From the IMG/VR virus record IMGVR_UViG_3300046642_001423, positions 1 through 46,773 of that record: a stretch of 46,773 nt of DNA. One strand, 5' to 3'. Of this stretch, positions 13,858-20,003 are shown piece after piece. Position 1 is the stretch's first letter; every line of letters starts with the position of its first letter. The translations under genes and the position numbers were made by a program. The stretch comes from a virus. The notes below the pieces were generated by a model, which was given only the letters and a program-made list of their open reading frames with translations, was not told where the DNA came from and ran no database searches.

Positions 13858-14144
13858 TCCTCCGAGTCGCCATGCTCGCCGTCGTCGTTGTCGCCGGTGT
13901 GCTCGTCGCGTTGCGAGCCCGGAGCGCCGAACGTGCGCGCCTCGCGGTGCGGTCGTTCGACGACGCGTTGGACGAGTTGCGCGCCGCGTTCGACGGGTTC
14001 GCCCGAGAACTCGGGGTCGCGGTCGCGCCGTCGATCCGCTCGCTCGCTCGGGCGGTCGCCGCGTTCGGGGAGGCGGCCACCGCGGCGACGGCGGCGGTCG
14101 CCCGGATGGCGGAGTCGCTCTCCGACGACGAGGTCCCGTCGTGA
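13854..14144 (+). CDS. Small membrane-anchored helical protein, 96 aa
   Basis: ATG 13854 overlaps the previous stop. Residues 2-22 (ILRVAMLAVVVVAGVLVALRA) form one N-terminal membrane segment; the remainder is a long Ala-rich amphipathic helix (FDDALDELRAAFDGFARELG, AVAAFGEAATAATAAVARM) likely in the cytoplasm. It resembles small membrane-tethered coiled-coil proteins in phage accessory operons. Role unknown. Confidence 0.7.
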   Translation: MILRVAMLAVVVVAGVLVALRARSAERARLAVRSFDDALDELRAAFDGFARELGVAVAPSIRSLARAVAAFGEAATAATAAVARMAESLSDDEVPS

Positions 14145-14434
14145 CCGGCAAGCATTGCAAGGTCGAGCGATGCGGCCGGACCGCGCGCGTCGAGGTTTGG
14201 CTCGACGCGTACGGCGGGACCGACGTCCTCGCCGGGCGGATCGAGACGCAAGAGCTAATGGTGTGCATGGAACACGCCGAGATGCTCGGAACGGTCCGCG
14301 GGTTGGAGTCCGATTACGAGTCGCCGTACGTCATGGTCGACCGCGTGCGCGCGGCCGGATGGCAGATTCGGTCGGTCGTGCGCGCCGTCGGCCGGTGGGA
14401 CGTCGTCCTCGTCGCCCCGCGGGTGTCGCCGTGA
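14141..14434 (+). CDS. Zinc-binding-like protein, 97 aa
   Basis: GTG 14141 overlaps the stop of the membrane-anchored gene. The N-terminus KHCKVERCGRTARVEVWL and later MVCMEHAEMLG give three cysteines and a His that could coordinate zinc. The C-terminus (VRAAGWQIRSVVRAVGRWDVVLVAP) is beta-rich. Unknown family; coupled to the next small gene. Confidence 0.7.
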   Translation: MTGKHCKVERCGRTARVEVWLDAYGGTDVLAGRIETQELMVCMEHAEMLGTVRGLESDYESPYVMVDRVRAAGWQIRSVVRAVGRWDVVLVAPRVSP

Positions 14435-14607
14435 GTGCGTCGTCCGCGTCCGCGATCCTCGGGTATTGCCGTCGGACGATCGCCGCGGGGCGGTGGGTTC
14501 TCCCGGGTCGGTGCCGGTGCGGCGTCTCGTTGTTCTACGTCCCGCCGTACGGGTGGCGGACCGAGAGTGGCCGGGAACACGTCCACGGAGCGGAGGAGGC
14601 AGCGTGA
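14431..14607 (+). CDS. Small cysteine-containing protein, 58 aa
   Basis: GTG 14431 overlaps the upstream stop. Contains GYCRRTIAAG and GRCRCGVSLFY, a likely metal knuckle of the type seen in short phage ribbon proteins. C-terminal tail is Glu/Ala-rich. No function recognised. Confidence 0.6.
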   Translation: MSASSASAILGYCRRTIAAGRWVLPGRCRCGVSLFYVPPYGWRTESGREHVHGAEEAA

Positions 14608-14705
14608 GGCGTCTGATGGCAGCGTGGCGGTGGCTCGCCGGAGGTCCGGCGCGTCGTCGGGCTCGGGCGGCGGAGTGGACCCGGGGAGGGTGGGGGAGAT
14701 TCTAG
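14604..14705 (+). CDS. Very small basic protein, 33 aa
   Basis: GTG 14604 is preceded by a very strong ribosome binding site (GGAGGAGGCAGC) and overlaps the previous stop by four bases, which is why I call it. The product is Arg/Trp-rich (LMAAWRWLAGGPARRRARA). It is the last gene before the operator-type promoter at 14717. No family recognised. Confidence 0.5.
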   Translation: MRRLMAAWRWLAGGPARRRARAAEWTRGGWGRF

Positions 14706-14716
14706 GTAGGAGTTGT

Positions 14717-14745
14717 GGCGCAACGTGCGCCGGTTGTGGTAGTGT
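14717..14745 (+). promoter_or_regulatory. Class A promoter with operator upstream of the 230-aa gene
   Basis: GGCGCAA-C-GTGCGCC at 14717-14731 is followed after 8 nt (GGTTGTGG) by TAGTGT at 14740-14745, an extended -10. The predicted start point is at or next to ATG 14753, which lies 7 nt after the box. Confidence 0.7.
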
Positions 14746-14752
14746 TTCACCC

Positions 14753-15445
14753 ATGACCACCACGGAGGCTTCCACCATGACCACCGACCACTCGTACGAG
14801 ATCGCCCACGACGAGCGGTACTACGAACTCCTCCTCGCGGAGTACGACGCCCGCGAGAAGCTCGACCGCGAGAGCGGCTACATGATCCAAATGGCGTCGG
14901 ACGACCCGGACTCGTTCGGGTTCCGCCCGAACGAGTTTCGCACCATCGAGGCGGCACGCGAGGCGTTGCCGGTCGGCGCGATCTACTCGCTCCGCGGCGC
15001 GTACTCCGACCGTCTCGTCGTTGGTGACGGCGAGCGCCACTACGACCGCCCGGCCAACGCGGACGACGCCCTCGCGATCCTCACGCCGGAGCACCCGCAC
15101 CACGACTACGTCGCCCGGTACGCCGAGGCGCGCGACGCGGCCGCCGCCGCACGCGACGCCGTCGACGAGCACGACTCGGCCGGGTACCACGGTTGGACCC
15201 GGTACATGCTCTGCACGTCGTCGAACGGTCACGTTCACGCCGACACCCGTTGCTCGACGTGTCGGATGACGACGACGTTCGCTCCGGTCGTGTCGCTCTC
15301 CGGCTCGACGGCGACCGAGGCGATCTCGGCGCTCGGTGAGACGTTGTGCTCGGTGTGCTACCCGGACGCCCCCATCGCCGGGAAGATCGGGAAACTCACC
15401 AAGGCGCAGGCGAAGAAGGTCCTCCGCGGGGAGTCGATCCGATGA
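14753..15445 (+). CDS. Actinophage zinc-motif protein, 230 aa (two possible starts)
   Basis: Two in-frame starts fit. ATG 14753 lies 7 nt after the -10 box and would be leaderless (MTTTEAST). ATG 14777 is preceded by the start-associated block ACGGAGGCTTCCACC and gives 222 aa (MTTDHSYE). The N-terminal half is helical and acidic. The C-terminal half carries a domain often seen in actinobacterial phages and plasmids: YHGWTRYMLCTSSNGHVH, TRCSTCRMTTTFAPV and LCSVCYPDAP, with four cysteines and two His for zinc. Probable role: nucleic acid or protein contact; unproven. It leads the second half of the plus arm. Confidence 0.8.
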   Translation: MTTTEASTMTTDHSYEIAHDERYYELLLAEYDAREKLDRESGYMIQMASDDPDSFGFRPNEFRTIEAAREALPVGAIYSLRGAYSDRLVVGDGERHYDRPANADDALAILTPEHPHHDYVARYAEARDAAAAARDAVDEHDSAGYHGWTRYMLCTSSNGHVHADTRCSTCRMTTTFAPVVSLSGSTATEAISALGETLCSVCYPDAPIAGKIGKLTKAQAKKVLRGESIR

Positions 15446-15810
15446 CCGCGACCGAGTGGAAGATCCGCCTCGACGACGAGACCGGCGCGCCGATGCACGA
15501 CACGTCGGACCCGCTCGGGTGTTGCGCCCGGTGCGCGGCCGCGGAGATCGGGCGGCGCTCGACGCGTCGCCCGGCGCTCCGCTACTCGCGCACCGCGGCG
15601 TCGGGCGAGGTCGTCGTTCTCCGAGGCTCGACGTTGGTCGCGACTCTCGTCCTCGACCGCCCGTACGGGTGGCACGCCCGCCCGGCCGCCGAGTTCCGCG
15701 ACCTCCTCGGCGCGATCGCGGGGGAGACGTGGGACGCCACCCGGCGCGAGGTCCTCGACGACGTGTGCGCGGCGTACACCGCGGCGTGGAAGCGAGGCGA
15801 GGTCCGATGA
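15442..15810 (+). CDS. Hypothetical protein, 122 aa
   Basis: ATG 15442 overlaps the preceding stop (ATGA). Contains one cysteine group (GCCARCAAAEIG) near residue 27, a beta-rich central part (GEVVVLRGSTLVATLVLDRP) and a C-terminal helix (DDVCAAYTAAWKRG). No known family. Coupled to genes on both sides. Confidence 0.72.
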   Translation: MTATEWKIRLDDETGAPMHDTSDPLGCCARCAAAEIGRRSTRRPALRYSRTAASGEVVVLRGSTLVATLVLDRPYGWHARPAAEFRDLLGAIAGETWDATRREVLDDVCAAYTAAWKRGEVR

Positions 15811-15965
15811 CCGCCACGCGTGTTCGGGCGTGCCCGGCGTCGGGTCGTGAGGTCGTCGGTCGTGGCCGGGCTCGCCGGTCCAAATCGACTCGGTGCCCGG
15901 AGTGCGGCCAACCCGTCGAGACGACCTCGGGCGGCGTCCGCTACCGGAAACACCGCGGCCGGTGA
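15807..15965 (+). CDS. Small zinc-ribbon protein, 52 aa
   Basis: ATG 15807 overlaps the previous stop. RACPASGREV and TRCPECGQPVE supply the metal ligands; the rest is strongly basic (GRGRARRSKS, YRKHRGR), so nucleic-acid binding is plausible. The stop overlaps the next start (GTGA). Confidence 0.65.
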   Translation: MTATRVRACPASGREVVGRGRARRSKSTRCPECGQPVETTSGGVRYRKHRGR

Positions 15966-16282
15966 ACCTCCTCCGGTTCCTCCGTCGCCGTCCGGCTCCG
16001 GCTCCGTGGCCGACGACACCCGCCGAGATCGAGGCGGCGTCGCGGTCGTGGCCGCGCTCGACCGAGAACCGCGGGCGCAAGGTCGCGTGCCCGGCGTGCG
16101 GCGCGACCGGGTACCCGGGCGGGGCGTGGACCCACGCCCATTTGATCCACGTCCGGTGCTCCGATTGCGGCCGGACGATCACCGCCCGGGGGCTCAACAC
16201 CCACAAGGCCGCCGTTGCCCGCCATGCGGCCGTGAGAGCGTCTCGGGACGAGGCGGCGGAGGTCCGGAGGTTGTTGTCGTGA
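15962..16282 (+). CDS. Zinc-ribbon protein, 106 aa
   Basis: GTG 15962 overlaps the previous stop. A basic, proline-rich N-terminus is followed by a four-cysteine ribbon, KVACPACGATG and HVRCSDCGRTI, spaced about 25 residues, and then a helix with His and Arg (LNTHKAAVARHAAVRA). A nucleic-acid-binding role is likely; the target is unknown. Confidence 0.72.
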   Translation: MNLLRFLRRRPAPAPWPTTPAEIEAASRSWPRSTENRGRKVACPACGATGYPGGAWTHAHLIHVRCSDCGRTITARGLNTHKAAVARHAAVRASRDEAAEVRRLLS

Positions 16283-16536
16283 GCGGCCGTACGAGCGAAT
16301 ACGAGGCGGCGTCACGTCTCCGTAAGGCTCACCGGCTCGCCGTGGTGCTCGACCGGGTCCTCGCCGCGAACCCGGCGCTCTCGATCGACGACCTCGCCAC
16401 CCGGGCGACCGTCGAGACGCGGCGCCTCACGGCGGCGGCGGCCGGGACCCGGCTCCCGTCCGAGGAGACGTGGGCGTGGACGATGGAGATCCTCCGAGAG
16501 CGGCGGGTGCCTCCCTCGACGCCGTCGGCAGGGTAG
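16279..16536 (+). CDS. Small HTH-like protein, candidate regulator, 85 aa
   Basis: GTG 16279 overlaps the previous stop. Residues 22-65 fit an XRE/Cro-type helix-turn-helix: ANPALSIDDLATRATVETRR followed by LTAAAAGTRLPSEETW and AWTMEILRERRV, with helices 2 and 3 around DDLATRA and ETRRLTAAA. The size suits a Cro-like dimer. It is the best candidate in the window for the protein that binds the repeated GGCGCAC element, but this is inference; no sequence feature links them. A hairpin follows 10 nt after the stop. Confidence 0.5.
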   Translation: MSGRTSEYEAASRLRKAHRLAVVLDRVLAANPALSIDDLATRATVETRRLTAAAAGTRLPSEETWAWTMEILRERRVPPSTPSAG

Positions 16537-16545
16537 GGTTCGCGG

Positions 16546-16574
16546 CGAAGCCCGACCGAGTAGGTCGGGCTTCG
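16546..16574 (+). terminator. Strong hairpin ending the plus-strand small-gene operon
   Basis: CGAAGCCCGACC (16546-16557) pairs perfectly with GGTCGGGCTTCG (16563-16574) around a GAGTA loop: a 12-bp stem 10 nt after the HTH-like gene. No T-run follows. Confidence 0.65.
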
Positions 16575-16605
16575 GCCATTCCCACCGTCGCCACGGAGGA
16601 ACCGG

Positions 16606-17178
16606 ATGCAACGTACACGCGTCGCGCTCGTTCTGCTTGCACTTGTCGGGCTCGTCACCGTCGCCGCGATCTCGTCACCGGCTCCGGGTGAGCCACAACC
16701 GCACGTCCGGACGCCCGCCGTTGTCGTCGGTGTCCCCGTCGGGTCGGCCACGATGCCGCTCGCCACGGTCGGGCTCGACGTCCTCGGACGGTACCTCCGG
16801 GCGGTCGAGGCGGACGAGGTCGGCCGGTACGTCGTCGCCGTCGCGGACGCGCAACGCGCCGCGGAGCACGACGCCGAGATCGCGGCGGAGGCGGCCGCCC
16901 ACCCGCCCGTCTCCGCCGCGGCCACCGCACCGTCGGGTGGTGGTGGGCACTCCGACGCGTGGTGGCATGGCGTCGCCGGGTGCGAACAGGGTGGGCTCAA
17001 CGACCCATATTTCGGGTACTTCTCGTTCATGGACGGGTCGATGGGCGGCCAACCGTGGGACGTGCAAGTCGCCGCGGGGAACGCGCTCCTCTCCCGGTTC
17101 GCGGAACGCGAGAGTCAAGGTGGCGCGTGGGCGGATTCGTGCATCGACGCCGCGTACCGCGCGTCGCCCGGAGGTTGA
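16606..17178 (+). CDS. Secreted Rpf/transglycosylase-like protein, 190 aa
   Basis: ATG 16606 follows a good Shine-Dalgarno (GGAGGAACCGG). Residues 1-24 are a signal peptide or anchor (basic MQRTR, then VALVLLALVGLVTVAAI). Residues 60-100 are helical and Ala/Glu-rich. The C-terminal domain resembles resuscitation-promoting factors and related lysozyme-like folds: WWHGVAGCEQGGLND with Glu 127 as the likely catalytic acid, YFGYFSFMDGS in the place of the YYGGLQF block, then QVAAGNALLSRF and GAWADSC; Cys 126 and Cys 179 could form a disulfide. It would act outside the membrane on peptidoglycan. It ends the plus arm, opposite the lysis genes. Confidence 0.7.
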   Translation: MQRTRVALVLLALVGLVTVAAISSPAPGEPQPHVRTPAVVVGVPVGSATMPLATVGLDVLGRYLRAVEADEVGRYVVAVADAQRAAEHDAEIAAEAAAHPPVSAAATAPSGGGGHSDAWWHGVAGCEQGGLNDPYFGYFSFMDGSMGGQPWDVQVAAGNALLSRFAERESQGGAWADSCIDAAYRASPGG

Positions 17179-17180
17179 AC

Positions 17181-17231
17181 CGAGGGTGTGCGCCGGAGCA
17201 AGCGGGCGGAATGGAACGGCGCACACCCTCG
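17181..17231. terminator. 15-bp inverted repeat between convergent operons
   Basis: CGAGGGTGTGCGCCG (17181-17195) pairs perfectly with CGGCGCACACCCTCG (17217-17231) across a 21-nt loop. It lies in the short gap between the plus-strand Rpf-like gene and the end of the minus-strand lysis operon, 3 and 5 nt from the two stop codons, so it can end transcription from both sides. Confidence 0.75.
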
Positions 17232-17236
17232 ACCTT

Positions 17237-17656
17237 TCACCCGACCGGCGCGCCCTCCGAGGAGCCGGGCGTCGGCACGGTCGTCGAGTCCGCGGGGACC
17301 GGGATCGGTATCCCTAACCTCGTTTGGCATCGCAACCGCGGTACGCGCGACAACACCGCGTCGCGGCGCTCGTTGTACCGGGCGACAACGTCGGGCGGGA
17401 GGTTCGGTATCGTCGGCGTGTACGCCTGTGTCACGACGTCGCGGAGCGCGTCGCGCGCCTCGACCCTCGACGCGCAATCCTGCGTGAGTCGTGCAATCCG
17501 TTCCGCCGTCAACGAGTTCTCCGACGCGGAGTGGGACACCAACAACAACGCGGCGCCCATCCCGACCGCGAGGAACGTGTACGGCACGAACCGCCACCAT
17601 CGACGCCGGTAGTGGTCCTCCAACCGGACGAGTCGTCGTTCGTCGTCCGGTGTCAC
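17237..17656 (-). CDS. Single-span membrane protein in the lysis block, 139 aa
   Basis: GTG 17656 overlaps the previous stop. A charged N-terminus (DDERRLVRLEDHYRRRWW) precedes one hydrophobic segment at about residues 23-41 (FVPYTFLAVGMGAALLLVS). The long C-terminal part has two cysteines (LTQDCASRVEA, RLRCQTRLG) and a Pro/Thr-rich end, and would lie outside the cytoplasm. Its position beside endolysin and other membrane genes suggests a spanin-like or lysis-control role, or a LysB/LysZ-type accessory; unproven. It is the last gene of the late operon. Confidence 0.65.
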   Translation of the reverse strand: MTPDDERRLVRLEDHYRRRWWRFVPYTFLAVGMGAALLLVSHSASENSLTAERIARLTQDCASRVEARDALRDVVTQAYTPTIPNLPPDVVARYNERRDAVLSRVPRLRCQTRLGIPIPVPADSTTVPTPGSSEGAPVG

Positions 17657-17757
17657 CGATGCACCACCAACAGGTGATAGGGGACGTACAACACGACGGC
17701 CGCGGCGACGTACATGATCCTCGCCTTCGCCCGAGTCCAGTGGTGGTGCAGCATCAT
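17653..17757 (-). CDS. Very small membrane protein, 34 aa
   Basis: ATG 17757 overlaps the upstream stop (ATGA), and its own stop overlaps the next start (GTGA). After a His/Lys/Arg-rich start (MMLHHHWTRAKAR) comes one hydrophobic segment (IMYVAAAVVLYVPYHLLVV). The coupling on both sides supports it. A member of the lysis block by position. Confidence 0.6.
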   Translation of the reverse strand: MMLHHHWTRAKARIMYVAAAVVLYVPYHLLVVHR

Positions 17758-17990
17758 CGTCTGCCTCCGTCGCCGCCGAAAAATCCGTCGACCCGGCCCG
17801 CGGCGGCGAAACCCATTAGCGCCACCGAACCGTAGACGATCGTCGGGTCGACCCTGCCGCCACGGAGCCCGTTCACCATGAACACGACGAGCCCGCCGAC
17901 GAACGCGAGGTCCGTCTTGCGCGGGTGGTACCACCGTCGCGGCCGCTCGGGTGTCGGCTCGGTTGCCTCGCTCTCGGGTGCGCGCGCCAT
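17754..17990 (-). CDS. Two-span membrane protein, holin candidate, 78 aa
   Basis: A Pro/Arg-rich polar N-terminus (SEATEPTPERPRRWYHPRK) is followed by two hydrophobic stretches (LAFVGGLVVFMVNGL and IVYGSVALMGFAAAG) with a short turn between, and a glycine/Arg tail. Size and topology suit a holin or an antiholin. ATG 17990 has only a weak ribosome site. It lies 37 nt after the endolysin gene. Confidence 0.55.
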   Translation of the reverse strand: MARAPESEATEPTPERPRRWYHPRKTDLAFVGGLVVFMVNGLRGGRVDPTIVYGSVALMGFAAAGRVDGFFGGDGGRR

Positions 17991-18027
17991 CCACGTCAGT
18001 TCTCGGTCGGTGTGGGGGAGGGTCGAG

Positions 18028-18900
18028 TTAGAGCAACCGGGCGACGTACCCGTACGCGACGATCCGGATCTGCCAGAACGTCGGCGGCTCGTCGGGTCGT
18101 GTCTCCTTGCGTGACGCGGTGAGGAACGGACCGAACACGGTGTTGATCTGGTCGATCCCGGTGTTCGGGTCGCACCACGCGACGTCGTGCGTCCCTTCGA
18201 CGGTCACCTGCACGGACGGGTGACCGTTCCCGTCCTTGTCGACGTGGTGCCACCACAACGCGCCGTCGTCGGTGATCTGGAATGTGTCGACGTTGCCGCC
18301 GACGAGCAACGTTCGTGGTCCCTGCATGGCTTGCTCCCCTGCTGGAAGGATTGTGGCCGGTAGTGGTGCGTCGGGTGCGATCTGCCAGTACGGCGCGCGC
18401 ACATGATCGAGGTCGGTGTTGTCGACGGGGGACGCGCCGACGACTTGCGAGAGCAACGTTCCCCACCCCCACGTCTCGGGGACCCACGTCCCCCGCAAAC
18501 AGAGCGGCGAGTGCATCGCGCCACGGTTGAACGAGTCACAAATCGGCACCGCGCCGTACGGGAAAAACGGCAACGTTGCCGCGTCGGCCCACCCGCGTCC
18601 CGCCTCCGACGCGTCCCAATCGTCGAGCCAGTTCCCATCGGAGACGACGACCGCCATCGACTCGACGTTCGGGTGGACCTCGCGGGCGCGGGCTTCATGC
18701 GCGATGCACGTCGCGTGCGCGGTCGCGTAGTCGCATTGCGACCACGTCGAGTCCGCCTCAAACACGAACGTCAACCGTGCGACGCGTGCCGCGTCCGCGC
18801 ACCACTCCGACGTCGGTCGCGCCGCTCCGGTGTACCGGAGCCAATCGAGCCCGACGTCGGTCGGGAAGTCGCCCCACGCGGCGTCGAGCGCGTCCCTCAC
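18028..18900 (-). CDS. Endolysin-like glycoside hydrolase (DUF1906-like), 290 aa
   Basis: GTG 18900 overlaps the stop of the membrane gene. The first 180 residues resemble the DUF1906 / Rv2525c-like TIM-barrel hydrolases: GLDWLRYTGA (17-26), RLTFVFEAD (42-50), ATAHATCIAHEAR (59-71), SMAVVVSDGN (81-90) and FFPYGAVPICDSF, with the acids Glu 48 and Asp 88 as possible active-site residues. The last 100 residues form a beta-rich block with repeated Trp (GALWWHHVDKDGNGHPSVQV) that may bind the wall. There is no signal peptide, so a holin is needed. Assignment to lysis rests on this fold and the membrane gene neighbours. Confidence 0.65.
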   Translation of the reverse strand: MRDALDAAWGDFPTDVGLDWLRYTGAARPTSEWCADAARVARLTFVFEADSTWSQCDYATAHATCIAHEARAREVHPNVESMAVVVSDGNWLDDWDASEAGRGWADAATLPFFPYGAVPICDSFNRGAMHSPLCLRGTWVPETWGWGTLLSQVVGASPVDNTDLDHVRAPYWQIAPDAPLPATILPAGEQAMQGPRTLLVGGNVDTFQITDDGALWWHHVDKDGNGHPSVQVTVEGTHDVAWCDPNTGIDQINTVFGPFLTASRKETRPDEPPTFWQIRIVAYGYVARLL

Positions 18901-19205
18901 GGTGCGTTCTGCCCGATGTTGCTCACGGCCTTGATACCCTTCCACGCCGCGGACGCGAGACCGATGAGCAATACGACGATCACCATTTGCGACGCGAAGT
19001 TGAGCGAGTCGAGCGGACGGTTCAACACGACCTGTTCGTGTGCGAAATCCGACGCGGCGACGAGCAACACCGTGACCGCGCATACGACGATCACGACGGC
19101 GACTTGGATGCGACTCTTGTTGGGTCCCTCGACGAGCGTGCGCGCCACGTCGATCAAACCCATCAGCACCAACCCGAGGATTACGGCACTTCCAATGTCG
19201 AACAT
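18897..19205 (-). CDS. Multi-span membrane protein, holin candidate, 102 aa
   Basis: ATG 19205 has a clear ribosome site (GGGAGGAACCCGCG). Three hydrophobic segments are visible at about residues 5-24 (GSAVILGLVLMGLIDVA), 34-52 (VAVVIVVCAVTVLLVAASD) and 72-90 (ASQMVIVVLLIGLASAAW). Length and topology are typical of a class I holin. It immediately precedes and overlaps the endolysin gene. The 75-nt gap upstream (19206-19280) contains a possible -10 (TACCTT) but no operator element. Confidence 0.65.
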   Translation of the reverse strand: MFDIGSAVILGLVLMGLIDVARTLVEGPNKSRIQVAVVIVVCAVTVLLVAASDFAHEQVVLNRPLDSLNFASQMVIVVLLIGLASAAWKGIKAVSNIGQNAP

Positions 19206-19280
19206 CGCGGGTTCCTCCCGGGTCGGGTCCGTCTCGTCCGCCCCAAAGGTACTGCGTCCGCCGCGATGGGCGCGCGATGC

Positions 19281-20003
19281 TCACGCCTCGGTGTTGTACG
19301 TCCCCGAGATGTAGATCGTGTCGCTCGTCGTCCACGTCATCGGCGCGGTCGTGGTCGTCGCCGCGAACCCCGGAAGTCCCGGCGCCGAGAACAGGAACAA
19401 GCAATAGACCGCCCCTCCGGTGTTGCCCTCGGGGATGACCCATGTTGCCGGGTAGCGGGCGCTGGCGCTCACGTCGAGGATGTACCCGGAGAGGATCGTC
19501 GGGTTGCCGTCACCGTCACTGATGACGGGGAACGGGAGCCCGTTCAACGTCGCCGCGCTACCCAACGCGGTTCCCGCCCCGAACGACCATGATCCCTCGA
19601 TCGTGACGCGGTGCGCCTCGCGGGTGTAGTGGCCGAGTCCGGATGCTCCGGTGTTGTTCGACGACGGCCCGCCAATGGTGGGAGTCCACAACCCGCGGTC
19701 GGCGCGCGAGATCCTCGACGTGATGTAGACACCGAGCGGAGGGAGATACGAGATCAACACCCGGTCGCCCGGTTCCAACGCGGAGCCCGTCGCGTTCGAC
19801 GCGGGGACCGCGTTCGCGTCGCCGTCGGGACGGACCGTCGCCTCGCCTCCACCGTCGGTTGTCGACCCGACGGTACCGAGGCGCACGATCGGGATCGGGA
19901 GGTTCGCGCCACCGGTCCCGCGTCCGAGGTTGCGGATCGCCTCCGCGGTGACCGCCTGCGCGATCTGTGTGATCTGTTGGATCTCGGCGGCGTCGAGTGT
20001 CAT
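19281..20003 (-). CDS. Minor tail protein, 240 aa
   Basis: ATG 20003 overlaps the upstream stop (TAATG). A short helical N-terminus (AAEIQQITQIAQAVTAEAI) that could trimerise is followed by a Gly/Thr-rich beta region (GDRVLISYLPPLGVYITSRI, THR-rich C-terminus). It is the last structural gene before the lysis block, where actinophages often place a tail-tip or fibre protein. No enzymatic motif. Family not recognised beyond tail position. Confidence 0.6.
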   Translation of the reverse strand: MTLDAAEIQQITQIAQAVTAEAIRNLGRGTGGANLPIPIVRLGTVGSTTDGGGEATVRPDGDANAVPASNATGSALEPGDRVLISYLPPLGVYITSRISRADRGLWTPTIGGPSSNNTGASGLGHYTREAHRVTIEGSWSFGAGTALGSAATLNGLPFPVISDGDGNPTILSGYILDVSASARYPATWVIPEGNTGGAVYCLFLFSAPGLPGFAATTTTAPMTWTTSDTIYISGTYNTEA

